This document shows, piece by piece, positions 9,069 through 18,072 of a stretch of 64,000 nt of DNA. Made by a program: the position numbers and the translations under genes. The stretch's first letter is position 1. Each line of letters starts with the position of its first letter. The notes under the pieces were generated by a model. That model ran no database searches. It was not told the DNA's origin and was given only the letters and a program-made list of their open reading frames with translations. The stretch covers positions 66,320 through 130,319 of the forward strand of contig NZ_BAABLI010000013.1 in assembly GCF_039544265.1 (NCBI RefSeq), in the 5' to 3' direction. Origin of the DNA: Corallincola platygyrae (GTDB taxonomy: Bacteria; Pseudomonadota; Gammaproteobacteria; Enterobacterales; Neiellaceae).

Positions 9069-11462
9069 TTAGAATAATCCTAATTGGCTATCTATTAACC
9101 GATCGAAATCAAGATTTATAAAAGGAAGTATCGCGTCAGCGACTGGTTTTAGTTGTTTTTCAACGTAATGATCGTAATCGATCGTGCTGTTGAGGTGCTC
9201 GATCGGCTCAGGTCCGTTCACGGTAATAAGGTAACTGATCGTGCCGCGATTCTGATATTTTCTCGGTTTGTTTAACAATTGGTTTTGTTGGTCTGCGATC
9301 CGCGCCGCTTTTACGTGTGGCGGTACATTCTTGACATAGTCTGCCAACTTTCGGCGTAGGCGCTTCCGATACACCAACTGTGCATCCCTTTCGCCAGTTT
9401 TTGTCTGCTCTACTGTTTTGATGACAAATTCACTGGGGTCCTGATCATGAAATACCAACTCGTAGAGCTTGGTTTGGAACTCTTTGGCTAATTCAGTCCA
9501 ATCGGTGCGAACGGTTTCCAGTCCTTTAAACACCAGCTTTTCACGGTCCCCTTCGCCGATTAGTCCTGCGTAACGCTTTTTACTACCGGCATCGGAGCCT
9601 CTGATAGTAGGCATCAGAAAACGTCGATAGTGGGTTTCGTATTCGATCTCCAACGCACTCTCTATCTGATACTCATCTTCGAAAACTCGTTTCCAGCGGC
9701 GGTTGATCTCTGTGGCGAGGTCGTTGCCGATCTTGTCCGCATCTTTAGGTGAGATACGCTCGTCTAACCAAACAAAGGTGGAATCTGTATCACCGTAAAT
9801 TACCTGATAACCAAGCTCATTTATCCACTTGGCGGTTGTTTGCATAATGTCATGGCCTCGCAGTGTAATTGAACTGGCGAGTCTTGGGTCATAGAAGCGG
9901 CATCCTCCAGATCCCAACACACCATAGAAGCTATTCATAAGGATCTTGATCGCCTGAGAGCGAGCTGCATCTTTATCCCGCTTTGCCTCGTCTCGCTGCT
10001 TCCATAACTGACTGATGATGTCTGGAAGAAAATGTTCTGTTCGCGAGAAATGCGCGTCACGGAATCCTGGGATCGCTTGTTCAGGGTGTTTCAATCCCTC
10101 TATTAAACCCAAAGGATCAATTTTGAAGGTGCGAATGATCGAGGGATACAGGCTCTTGAAGTCCAACACCAGAACATGAGTGTATAGGCCGGGCTTGGAG
10201 TTCATCACGTATCCACCTGGGCTGGCGAGCCCGCCACCCGCTGGCAAATTAGGTGCGATATAGCCGGCACGATGGAGTTTGGGTAGATAAAGGTTGGTAA
10301 ATGCGGCAACTGAACCGCCACTTCGATCCAGCTCTAAACCAGTCAACTGACTGCGCAATCTAAGAAAGTCGATAAGATGGGTATACTCAAAGATCTCTGC
10401 GACCAGGCGGCAATCTTCCAAATTGTATTTGGCCAGTGCAGGTTTGTTATGGCGAAAGTTATGATCGATTTCCGCCATACGATCTTCGACATGATCAACA
10501 AACTTTCCTTTATTAAGAAGTGCTTGCGCAACTGACTCCAGGCTAAAGCTCACAAATTGATAAGTGGCAGTTTTGAGTGCATCAATGCCATCAATAACGA
10601 CACGCCCGGGTATCGATACATAGCCCTGCTGAGAGTCATTGCGAGCGTCACGCCAGTGGGGCGTACTGTGGCCCCTGCCAATTTGAAGGCTTACACCGTG
10701 TAGCTCTGCGCGTTTAAGCAATAGTCGGAAATCAAAGTTAACCACATTCCAGCCAATAATGAGGTCGGGGTCCATCTGCTGAAATGCTCGTTCAACCGCT
10801 TGCAACAGGTCTTTTTCACTATCCACCCAGTAAATCTGGGTGTCTGCAGCTTGAGGCTTGCCGCGCATGATCACCCAGTTGGTTTCTTCGTTTGTTGCGC
10901 TAGCCGGCATATGAAAGCCTGCTGAATAAAGCTCTCCTTGAGCTGAGCACTCAAGATCGAAAGAGACGAGCCGGAAACTTGGCTGGAACGCATTTGGCCT
11001 GATTTTTACATTTCGGTATTCGGTATAACCCGCTTTTTGGCTTGGTGCGCCAATAAAGGAAACACCGCCGTAGCAGAATCGCTCGATCAGATAGCGATCG
11101 TGAAGGCGAAAGTCTGCTTCAAACAGCTCAATCCCCTCTGCAACCAATAGATCCTGAGCACGATAGTGATCCTTTATCTGATCGAAATAAAGCGCGCTTA
11201 TCGGTTGATGATCAAATGTATGAAGAGGAAGCGGTTTGATTTGATGTGACACCTGAGCAGCAAGCAGGGCGTTGACTGCACTATCAGCGTTTTCACTGAC
11301 AATAAAAAATAGGGGCTGCTCATTATCAATGATTAGCTTGGCCGGTCCTTGCTGCGTGCTCAGCCAGAGAGCTATCTGAGTTCCCTGTTTGGTATCCCAG
11401 CTATGTCGGGTAAGGAGAAATCCGCTATTTGTTTTGGATTCGTTTGCTGTCGAGGTACTCAT
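9069..11462 (-). CDS. polB: DNA polymerase II (family B)
   Basis: Family B DNA polymerase with 3'-5' proofreading, used in damage tolerance and replication restart; close to the 783 residues of the E. coli enzyme. Counting from the upstream TTG (11471): exonuclease motif FDLECSAQGE at about 171, GWNVVNFDF at about 240, polymerase motif A DFKSLYPSII at about 437, motif B KILMNSFYGVLGSG at about 508, motif C YGDTDSTF at about 559, all intact. I take ATG 11462 as start. I looked for a LexA box (CTGT-N8-ACAG) upstream and did not find a good one, unlike E. coli polB. Confidence 0.97.
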   Translation of the reverse strand: MSTSTANESKTNSGFLLTRHSWDTKQGTQIALWLSTQQGPAKLIIDNEQPLFFIVSENADSAVNALLAAQVSHQIKPLPLHTFDHQPISALYFDQIKDHYRAQDLLVAEGIELFEADFRLHDRYLIERFCYGGVSFIGAPSQKAGYTEYRNVKIRPNAFQPSFRLVSFDLECSAQGELYSAGFHMPASATNEETNWVIMRGKPQAADTQIYWVDSEKDLLQAVERAFQQMDPDLIIGWNVVNFDFRLLLKRAELHGVSLQIGRGHSTPHWRDARNDSQQGYVSIPGRVVIDGIDALKTATYQFVSFSLESVAQALLNKGKFVDHVEDRMAEIDHNFRHNKPALAKYNLEDCRLVAEIFEYTHLIDFLRLRSQLTGLELDRSGGSVAAFTNLYLPKLHRAGYIAPNLPAGGGLASPGGYVMNSKPGLYTHVLVLDFKSLYPSIIRTFKIDPLGLIEGLKHPEQAIPGFRDAHFSRTEHFLPDIISQLWKQRDEAKRDKDAARSQAIKILMNSFYGVLGSGGCRFYDPRLASSITLRGHDIMQTTAKWINELGYQVIYGDTDSTFVWLDERISPKDADKIGNDLATEINRRWKRVFEDEYQIESALEIEYETHYRRFLMPTIRGSDAGSKKRYAGLIGEGDREKLVFKGLETVRTDWTELAKEFQTKLYELVFHDQDPSEFVIKTVEQTKTGERDAQLVYRKRLRRKLADYVKNVPPHVKAARIADQQNQLLNKPRKYQNRGTISYLITVNGPEPIEHLNSTIDYDHYVEKQLKPVADAILPFINLDFDRLIDSQLGLF

Positions 11463-11588
11463 TGGACCCAAATCTTATCCTGAGTTTTCAACCAATACGA
11501 CAATTGATCGCAGGCAACATCGTTCTTTGACTATATTTGGCTAAACAGATGAACCCTGTTCCCAAGCCTTAGCTTTGAGGTTTATAGA

Positions 11589-12053
11589 ATGAAGCGATTT
11601 CAATCGAATGGTTTTACGACCATTGAACTGGTCACTGTGATCATCATTATTGGGATTCTATCGGTATTTGCAGTACCTAAACTCATGTCGCTAGGCCATG
11701 ATGCTCGCATCGCTATGATCAAACACCTGCATGGCACAATTATCGAAGAGATGAAGATCGCGTACGAAGCCTGCGTCATCGATAAGAAGTGTGATGAGAA
11801 AGCGACTCATAGCCAGTTTTACCTCACCAAAGATGGTGGCGTTTCAATCAAAACGACGTGGGGTTATCCCAGCTACGCCCTTGAGGGAATTGGCACCTTG
11901 ATAGATGTTGATCCGTCGTTCAACGTTTCTTTCAATAATGCATTCAACGAAACCGTATTCCAGCTTCAGCCCCAATGCGCCGTGTTCTACTACGAGCGGC
12001 GCAACTTAAATAGAGATCAACCCAAAGTATCCTCAGATGTACGAGGCTGTTAG
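11589..12053 (+). CDS. Type IV pilin-like / pseudopilin protein, orphan
   Basis: A 154-residue protein with a class-III prepilin signal: a short basic leader ending in Gly, then FTTIELVTVIIIIGILSVFAV, with the Glu at +5 and the hydrophobic alpha-helix of type IV pilins and type II secretion pseudopilins. The C-terminal half has a Cys pair (QCAVFYYE and the final GC) that may form the D-loop disulfide. No prepilin peptidase, ATPase or other pilus gene lies nearby, so it probably joins an apparatus encoded elsewhere, MSHA-like or a minor pilin. GAGG just upstream is the ribosome site. Confidence 0.85.
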   Translation: MKRFQSNGFTTIELVTVIIIIGILSVFAVPKLMSLGHDARIAMIKHLHGTIIEEMKIAYEACVIDKKCDEKATHSQFYLTKDGGVSIKTTWGYPSYALEGIGTLIDVDPSFNVSFNNAFNETVFQLQPQCAVFYYERRNLNRDQPKVSSDVRGC

Positions 12054-12214
12054 CCGTGCCTTTGACTCCATTATTATAAAAATCAATAGGCTAATGGCTC
12101 CACGCTGGCCGTATATCGATATATTTTCACAGCCGCGCGGCCAACGGAAAGGTGGAATTAAGATAAGATCGAAATTTGTTCTGACCTATCCAAATAAAAT
12201 CCTGTATACTGGCG

Positions 12215-12226
12215 CGCGATTTTGAA
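12215..12226 (+). promoter_or_regulatory. Candidate fusA2 promoter with GC-rich discriminator
   Basis: TATACT at 12215-12220 matches a sigma-70 -10 element and is followed directly by GGCGCGCG. A GC-rich discriminator between -10 and +1 is the known mark of stringently controlled promoters such as those for rRNA and translation factors. A clear -35 element is not visible. The transcript would start about 25 bases before the fusA2 ATG. Confidence 0.4.
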
Positions 12227-12249
12227 CTCAACACTTACTGAGCAAAGCA

Positions 12250-14337
12250 ATGGCAGACTTATCCAAATATAGAAATATTGGTATCTTCGCGCACGTTGAT
12301 GCGGGAAAAACCACTTCTACTGAACGTATTCTTAAGCTGACCGGTAAGATCCACAAGACCGGTGAAGTACATGATGGTGCAGCGACTACTGACTTCATGG
12401 AACAGGAAGCAGAGCGTGGTATTACCATTCAGTCTGCTGCAACTACCTGTTTCTGGAACGACCACCGCCTGAACATCATCGATACTCCAGGACACGTTGA
12501 CTTCACTGTTGAAGTTTATCGTTCACTGAAAGTTCTCGATGGTGGTGTAGGTGTATTCTGTGGTTCTGGTGGTGTTGAGCCTCAGTCAGAAACTAACTGG
12601 CGCTACGCGAACGAATCAGAAGTATCTCGTCTGATCTTCGTAAACAAGCTGGACCGTCTGGGTGCAGACTTCTACCGCGTTGTTGACCAGGTTAAGAAAG
12701 TACTGGGCGCAACTCCGCTGGTAATGACTTTGCCTATCGGTACTGAAGACGACTTCGTTGGTGTTGTAGATGTATTGAGCCAGAAAGCTTACATCTGGGA
12801 CGAATCTGGTCAGCCAGAAAACTACGAAGTTACCGATATCCCTGCAGACATGGTTGATGATGCTGCTGCATACCGTGAAGAGCTGATCGAAACTGCGTTG
12901 GAGCAGGACGACGAGCTGTTGATGGCTTACATGGAAGGTGAAGAACCTACCGTTGAGCAGATCAAAGAGTGCATCAAGAAAGGTACTCACAACCTGAGCT
13001 TCTTCCCAACTTACTGTGGTTCTGCATTTAAGAACAAAGGTATCCAGTTGGTTCTAGACGCGGTTGTTGATTACCTGCCAGCGCCTACCGAAGTTCCAGC
13101 TCAGCCTCTGACTGACAGCGAAACCGGTGAGCCTACTGGTGAAGTAGCGACTGTATCTACTGAAGAGCCACTGCGTGCATTGGCATTTAAGATCATGGAC
13201 GACCGTTTCGGCGCCCTGACCTTTATCCGTATCTACTCAGGTGTAATGCGTAAGGGTGACACCATCCTTAACTCTTACACTGGTAAAACTGAGCGTATCG
13301 GCCGTATGGTTGAGATGCACGCTGATGACCGTACTGAGCTGGATTATGCTCAAGCCGGTGACATCATCGCGGTTGTAGGTATGAAGAACGTTCAGACTGG
13401 TCACACGCTGTGTGATGTGAAGAACCCTTGTACTCTTGAGCCTATGATCTTCCCTGAGCCAGTAATCTCAATTGCTGTTCAGCCGAAAGACAAGGGCGGT
13501 AACGAGAAGATGGGCGTAGCTATCGGCAAGATGGTTGCAGAAGATCCTTCTTTCGTTGTTGAAACCGACCAGGAAACTGGCGAGACCATCCTGAAAGGTA
13601 TGGGTGAGCTTCACCTCGACATTAAAGTAGACATCCTTAAGCGTACTTACGGTGTTGAACTGATTGTTGGTCAGCCTCAGGTTGCTTACCGTGAAACTAT
13701 CACGCAAGCGGTTGAAGACAGCTACACGCACAAGAAGCAGTCTGGTGGTTCTGGTCAGTTCGGTAAGATCGATTACCGCATCAAGCCAGGTGAGCCAAAC
13801 TCAGGCTTCAAGTTCGAGTCTACGGTTGTTGGTGGTAACGTTCCTAAGGAATTCTTCCCTGCCATTGAAAAAGGCTTCGAAGGTATGATGGAAGAAGGCC
13901 CTCTGGCTGGCTTCCCTGTACTGGACGTTGAAGTTGAGCTTTATGACGGTGGTTTCCACGCGGTTGACTCATCAGCCATTGCGTTCGAAATCGCTGCTAA
14001 AGGCGCATTCCGTCAGTCAATGCCTAAAGCCGGTCCTCAGCTTCTTGAGCCAATCATGAAAGTTGACGTGTTCACTCCAGAAGACAACGTGGGTGACGTA
14101 ATCGGTGACTTGAACCGTCGTCGCGGCATGATTAAAGACCAGGAAGCGGGTGCTACTGGTGTACGTATTAAGGGTGATGTACCTCTGGCCGAGATGTTCG
14201 GTTACATTGGTCACCTGCGTACTATCACTTCAGGTCGTGGTCAGTTCTCTATGGAGTTCAGCCACTATGCGGCTTGCCCAGCTAACGTAGCAGAAGAAGT
14301 GATTGCTGCTGAGAAAGAAAAGAAAGCTAACAAGTAA
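12250..14337 (+). CDS. fusA2: Elongation factor G, second type (EF-G 2)
   Basis: Translational GTPase of 695 residues that moves tRNA and mRNA through the ribosome or helps in recycling. G-domain motifs are intact: AHVDAGKTTSTERIL (G1), the Thr of RGITIQSAAT (G2), DTPGHVDF (G3), NKLD (G4) and GSAFKNKG (G5). Domains II-V follow at the usual distances. It is not next to rpsL, rpsG or tuf, so it is the stand-alone paralogue often called fusA2 or EF-G 2 in Vibrio and Shewanella relatives. Codon use is strongly biased (CGT Arg, GGT Gly, CTG Leu, AAC Asn), unlike the neighbours, which suggests very high expression. A strong terminator follows. Confidence 0.95.
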   Translation: MADLSKYRNIGIFAHVDAGKTTSTERILKLTGKIHKTGEVHDGAATTDFMEQEAERGITIQSAATTCFWNDHRLNIIDTPGHVDFTVEVYRSLKVLDGGVGVFCGSGGVEPQSETNWRYANESEVSRLIFVNKLDRLGADFYRVVDQVKKVLGATPLVMTLPIGTEDDFVGVVDVLSQKAYIWDESGQPENYEVTDIPADMVDDAAAYREELIETALEQDDELLMAYMEGEEPTVEQIKECIKKGTHNLSFFPTYCGSAFKNKGIQLVLDAVVDYLPAPTEVPAQPLTDSETGEPTGEVATVSTEEPLRALAFKIMDDRFGALTFIRIYSGVMRKGDTILNSYTGKTERIGRMVEMHADDRTELDYAQAGDIIAVVGMKNVQTGHTLCDVKNPCTLEPMIFPEPVISIAVQPKDKGGNEKMGVAIGKMVAEDPSFVVETDQETGETILKGMGELHLDIKVDILKRTYGVELIVGQPQVAYRETITQAVEDSYTHKKQSGGSGQFGKIDYRIKPGEPNSGFKFESTVVGGNVPKEFFPAIEKGFEGMMEEGPLAGFPVLDVEVELYDGGFHAVDSSAIAFEIAAKGAFRQSMPKAGPQLLEPIMKVDVFTPEDNVGDVIGDLNRRRGMIKDQEAGATGVRIKGDVPLAEMFGYIGHLRTITSGRGQFSMEFSHYAACPANVAEEVIAAEKEKKANK

Positions 14338-14357
14338 TCTTTCCTGACTCTCAGAAA

Positions 14358-14385
14358 AACCCCGGCCATCCGCCGGGGTTTTTTT
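14358..14385 (+). terminator. Rho-independent terminator of fusA2
   Basis: A 9-bp GC-rich stem (AACCCCGGC paired with GCCGGGGTT) with a five-base loop is followed by a run of T. It begins 20 bp after the fusA2 stop. Confidence 0.92.
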
Positions 14386-14523
14386 ATGTACAGGAAGTAC
14401 GGTATGCCGCGGGCACAAGGATGTGCAGGAGCGGCGATGTACAGGAAGTACGGTATGCCGCGGGCACAAGGATGTGCAGGAGCGGCGATACCCAAAGGGC
14501 ACGCTGTGTACAGGAAGTACGGT
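14386..14523. repeat. Two tandem 51-bp repeats plus a partial third copy
   Basis: Bases 14386-14436 are repeated exactly at 14437-14487. The first 16-17 bases of the unit (TGTACAGGAAGTACGGT) occur a third time at 14507-14523. Each unit holds a GTAC-AGGAA-GTAC inverted repeat. Because 51 is a multiple of three, several frames stay open through the repeats, but there is no ribosome site and no sign of a real gene. It begins right after the fusA2 terminator. It looks like a dispersed intergenic repeat element rather than a CRISPR: the units abut without spacers. Confidence 0.9.
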
Positions 14524-14590
14524 CGAAAATTGCTCCATGCATTTTCGACATTTCCGCCATCCATGGCGGTCGTATGTCGCGGGTGCATGG
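14523..14590. repeat. Nested hairpins beside the tandem repeats
   Basis: Three inverted pairs sit together: TCGAAAAT/ATTTTCGA (14523-14530 with 14541-14548), CCGCCAT/ATGGCGG (14554-14560 with 14563-14569) and CCATGCA/TGCATGG (14535-14541 with 14584-14590). Either strand could fold into a compact structure. The rest of the space up to the chemoreceptor start at 14799 holds no gene that I can support. Confidence 0.6.
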
Positions 14591-14745
14591 TACCCAAAAC
14601 GCTTGCGTCAACTAGTGTCAGTCTACTTCTGTTTACAAATTTGCAACTTGTGGTGTAGGTTTTTTTTACACCTTATCTCTCAAAATCCCAGATCGACAGC
14701 CTTCCTTGCCTTACTTTCCTTCTCTCTTTTGATAGCATCCGGACA

Positions 14746-14759
14746 GTGACCCAAGTCAC
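14746..14759. promoter_or_regulatory. Palindrome GTGAC-N4-GTCAC upstream of the chemoreceptor gene
   Basis: A perfect 5-bp inverted pair with four bases between (GTGACCCAAGTCAC), about 40 bp before the start of the chemoreceptor. Close after it is an AT-rich TATAAATATATA stretch that can serve as a -10 region. The layout suits a transcription-factor site; the factor is not known. The same half-site recurs four times at 47855-47924. Confidence 0.4.
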
Positions 14760-14798
14760 GAAAATAATACTATAAATATATATTCCAGGGAGTTACAG

Positions 14799-16793
14799 AT
14801 GCGACTAACCGTTGCTAAGCGGATCGTAGCGGGGTTTGCTGCGCTAACGCTATTGCTGTTCATCGGGGGCGCAAGTGCACTATTTGGCTTACTTGACGTT
14901 GAATCTGACCAACAGCAGATCAGTCAAAAAGCGATACCTCAACTCAATACCAGCAACCGCTTATCGCTTTTGCTTTCCAAACTTGAAACCCAGTTGGTTC
15001 ATAGCTTAAATGCCTCCACCATTGAAGGGCTGCAAAGCTACCAGGATAGCTTTAACGAGCTGCATGGTGAGTTGTCCATGTTGATAAAGGAGCAGAGCCA
15101 GCAGGCTGGCGGGCAAACTGGTGAACTCAGTGAAAGTTTTGATGCTTACACGGCTATTACTCGAGATTTTTTCGATGCACGTGAAGGGTCGTTAAAGCTT
15201 GGCAATCAAGAGGTACTGTTACTCGAAGAGCTCACCGATCTTAGTGATGAAGCTGGTGGTTTGCTGCTGGATCTGATGGATGAAACGGAAGGTGAACAGG
15301 TGCGGCTTTCCCGTGTCAGTGGTCAGCTGGAAACCGCGCTTTCATCTCTGGTTACCGCCTCTTCGGAGTTATTTAAAGAGTTGTCCCCAGAAAAAGCGGG
15401 CAACTTGCTTAACGAACTGGATAACTATGTTGGTAATGCAGATTCACTCTATGGCGATCTGAAGCGAATCGATAGCTCTGATGTCGATGAAGATCTTATC
15501 AATGAAATCCATGATGCGGTTTCGGCCACATTTGCGTTATTTGAACAAGGTCGGTCTCCCCAATCTATCCATCAGCAACGCTTAACGGCAATTGCCGACA
15601 CACAGAAGTTTGCTGAGCAAAGTCTCGAGCTGCAGGAAGCTCTTCAGGCAACCTTGTCCGACCGATTGCTGCAAACTATGGCCGAAGCGGATCAGCTGCA
15701 AACATCCCTGACAGCGACGATTTCTCGCACCCACTGGTTAATCATTGGTGTTACGCTGCTGAGCTTAGTGGTGGCTGTTAGCATTGCCTTCGCAACTATC
15801 CGCAGCATTCTAAAGCCGCTAAGTCGGGTGAACTCAATGCTTCATACCATAGCTGGTGGAGACCTCACTCAATCGCTGGATGAGAGTGGACAGGATGAGT
15901 TTTCCGAACTGTCTCGGAACGTGAATGCTTTGGTCGACAGTTTGCGCAGACTCATTCAAGAAATCACCGGGCATGCAACGCAGCTTGCCGCTGCGGCAGA
16001 AGAAACCTCGGCTATCACCATGCAGAGTACTCATGGTATTCAAGAACAGCGGTTGCAGATAGACCAAGCCGCTAGTGCAACTACTGAGCTGAATTCGAGC
16101 GCGGAACAGGTAGCGACCAATGCTGGCGTGACGCTTAGCTCAGTTCAACAAGCTAACGACGAAGCGAAAAATGCACGTTGTCTTTCAGAAGAAAGCAAAG
16201 AGCAGATCGAACGCCTGGCGTCTGAGTTGCAAAGTGTCTCTGATGTCATCAACCGTTTGGCCGAGAATAGTGGCCAGATTGGCTCTGTCGTGGATGTAAT
16301 TCAGACGATTGCAGAACAAACTAACCTGTTAGCACTAAATGCCGCAATTGAAGCTGCACGGGCGGGCGAGCAGGGTAGAGGTTTTGCTGTAGTTGCTGAT
16401 GAGGTTCGTGCATTAGCCAGTCGCACCCAGTCGTCAACCACTGAAATTCAAGAGATGATCGAGAAGCTTCAGCAAGGTGCCAGTGAAGCGGTAAACAGCA
16501 TGCAAAGCAGTGCTGATATTACTGAGCTTTGTGTTACTAAGAGTGAAGATACCGATGTAGCATTGAGTGCTATTTCTGATTCTGTGCATGCCATTCATGA
16601 GCAAAGTCATTTCATCACTACCGCGGCTGACGAACAGCAGAAAGTGTCAGGAGAAATTCATCATAAGTTGGTACAGATGGTGGAGATTGCTGAAGAGACG
16701 TCGCAGGGGGCTGAGCAGACGGCGAAGGCTAGCGAGGAAGTCGCCAGGCTGTCTGATGCACTTCAAGTCTCAGTTAGTCAGTTTAAGCTGTAA
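14799..16793 (+). CDS. Methyl-accepting chemotaxis protein
   Basis: A 664-residue chemoreceptor. It has a first membrane segment (about residues 9-32), a large periplasmic sensor region (about 33-312) that I cannot assign to a family, a second membrane segment (about 313-335), a HAMP domain (about 336-390) and a cytoplasmic signalling domain. The hairpin tip is recognisable as EQTNLLALNAAIEAARAGEQ followed by GRGFAVVADEVRALA. The C-terminus ends in SQFKL with no pentapeptide tether for CheR or CheB. GGGAG lies before the ATG. No sigma-28 promoter was recognised. Confidence 0.93.
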   Translation: MRLTVAKRIVAGFAALTLLLFIGGASALFGLLDVESDQQQISQKAIPQLNTSNRLSLLLSKLETQLVHSLNASTIEGLQSYQDSFNELHGELSMLIKEQSQQAGGQTGELSESFDAYTAITRDFFDAREGSLKLGNQEVLLLEELTDLSDEAGGLLLDLMDETEGEQVRLSRVSGQLETALSSLVTASSELFKELSPEKAGNLLNELDNYVGNADSLYGDLKRIDSSDVDEDLINEIHDAVSATFALFEQGRSPQSIHQQRLTAIADTQKFAEQSLELQEALQATLSDRLLQTMAEADQLQTSLTATISRTHWLIIGVTLLSLVVAVSIAFATIRSILKPLSRVNSMLHTIAGGDLTQSLDESGQDEFSELSRNVNALVDSLRRLIQEITGHATQLAAAAEETSAITMQSTHGIQEQRLQIDQAASATTELNSSAEQVATNAGVTLSSVQQANDEAKNARCLSEESKEQIERLASELQSVSDVINRLAENSGQIGSVVDVIQTIAEQTNLLALNAAIEAARAGEQGRGFAVVADEVRALASRTQSSTTEIQEMIEKLQQGASEAVNSMQSSADITELCVTKSEDTDVALSAISDSVHAIHEQSHFITTAADEQQKVSGEIHHKLVQMVEIAEETSQGAEQTAKASEEVARLSDALQVSVSQFKL

Positions 16794-16800
16794 AAACAGA

Positions 16801-16825
16801 AAGGCGGCCAGGTGGCCGCCTTTTT
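16801..16825 (+). terminator. Terminator of the chemoreceptor gene, probably bidirectional
   Basis: A 10-bp stem, AAGGCGGCCA and TGGCCGCCTT, with a two-base loop and a T run. It lies between the + strand chemoreceptor and the - strand DUF3718 gene, and T runs on both strands allow use by both. Confidence 0.9.
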
Positions 16826-16857
16826 AATCAGAGCTCTCTCGTCGCTTGTAGTATTTA

Positions 16858-17256
16858 TTATCCTGCGATGCGAGATCTGATAGCTGTAACGATCGCGGAA
16901 TCGGCGTGGCCCTTAGATTCCGCCCACTCAAGGATCACCCAGCCATCCGGCCCCGATTTTGTCAGTGATTTCTTTGGTAGCTTCTTGGTAATGAACTCAC
17001 CAGCGCCAACAGAACCTTTCTCGATGGCGAATTTTAACATGCTGGAACCGTCGCAAAGGATGTCGTCATATACCTTTCGCAGTCTGAGCTTGTTCTCTTT
17101 CAGTTTCTTACGCAGGCGACCCGGATCGTCGGCAGCAACATAGCCGCATAAAGACTGCGCGAAGGCGTCGTTAGCGACGGCCTGTGTTGGTATCAGTGCC
17201 GATAGGGCGAGGCTTGCCGCAGCAACTGCACTCAGCGTGGTAGTTTTGATATTCAT
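16858..17256 (-). CDS. DUF3718 secreted protein
   Basis: A 132-residue exported protein with a clear signal peptide (about residues 1-29, ending in the AVA/NDA region). The mature part matches DUF3718, a family frequent in Shewanella and relatives: LCGYVAADDPGRLRKKL, then LRLRKVYDDILCDG with the second conserved Cys. Function unknown; two Cys could form a disulfide. I take ATG 17256, with GGGAGA just upstream, rather than the longer frame from 17277. Convergent with the chemoreceptor. Confidence 0.82.
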   Translation of the reverse strand: MNIKTTTLSAVAAASLALSALIPTQAVANDAFAQSLCGYVAADDPGRLRKKLKENKLRLRKVYDDILCDGSSMLKFAIEKGSVGAGEFITKKLPKKSLTKSGPDGWVILEWAESKGHADSAIVTAIRSRIAG

Positions 17257-17382
17257 TATGGTCTCCCTGGAAAACACATATATTTCATGTGTTTGCCGGA
17301 GCCTATCAAAAATCTCTCAAGTCTTTAACTAAATGTAAAAAATATTGACGATTTGTTATCAAATCTGCGTGTTTCGACCGGA

Positions 17383-18015
17383 TTACAACTTTACAAGCAC
17401 CCGGTGCCATCTAAGTGCTGACACCGCAAGAATGCTGATACTCAGCGAGGTTAAAGCAACGGAGTCAGGGGAAAGCTCTAAAGATGCCATCTCTTGCTGG
17501 GCGAAACCGTAGCTGACAAAAGCCACAGCCCAGTAGATCAAAATAAAGACAACATGTGAGCCAACCGATTCCGCCAAAGTGTTGTCATCTGAAGGTTCAC
17601 TGAGTTCTGCCTGCGCCAGCAGGTGCCAAACCGTTGCTGCTGCATGCCACAGGGTTAATGACCATAGCATTGCGTACCAGTCCGGGTTTGCTTGAAGGGC
17701 TGATACCAACAGGGTGTAGAGAATGAAGGCCATCACCAGATCGAGAAAGAAGCGAATGAAGCCTATGCTAGAAACGGTATAACGATATTTTCTGACCAAC
17801 AGGTGGTAGACCACAATGTCGTACACAACAAAGAATGCAGCTGCTATAGCAACAACAAGTGATAATACGGTCTCCAAAGCGCCAAGTTGCCATGCTGCCT
17901 TTATGGTTGGCTCATAGGTTTGGATACCCAGAGCGACAATGGCGCCAAATACGACATCCAGAAACCATACCCAACGACGAGCCTGCAGTTTTGCCTGTGA
18001 CAATTTGGAGTCCAC
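17383..18015 (-). CDS. Integral membrane protein, unknown
   Basis: A 210-residue polytopic protein with about six hydrophobic segments. The start, with FLDVVFGAIVALGIQ, recalls the FSDGVFAIAITL signature of TMEM175/DUF1211-type channels, but the match is weak and I do not assign it. It follows the next small membrane protein upstream by 57 bp on the same strand and may belong to the acetyltransferase-deacetylase operon. Confidence 0.7.
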   Translation of the reverse strand: MDSKLSQAKLQARRWVWFLDVVFGAIVALGIQTYEPTIKAAWQLGALETVLSLVVAIAAAFFVVYDIVVYHLLVRKYRYTVSSIGFIRFFLDLVMAFILYTLLVSALQANPDWYAMLWSLTLWHAAATVWHLLAQAELSEPSDDNTLAESVGSHVVFILIYWAVAFVSYGFAQQEMASLELSPDSVALTSLSISILAVSALRWHRVLVKL

Positions 18016-18072
18016 ATTTTTTAAGTTGCAGGAATTAGCTTAGTTAAAAAACTCGTAAGGGTCGGTAACCTA

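Noticed and set aside
11463..11588. LexA box upstream of polB
   Set aside because: Only ACAG-N7-CTGT, the wrong orientation, is seen; no CTGT-N8-ACAG.
14386..14523. Possible CRISPR array
   Set aside because: The repeat units are directly adjacent without unique spacers, there are only two full copies, and no cas gene is present.
14230..14749. Several overlapping frames of 60-110 codons through the repeat region after fusA2
   Set aside because: They stay open because the repeat is 51 bp, a multiple of three; none has a ribosome site or likeness to a protein.
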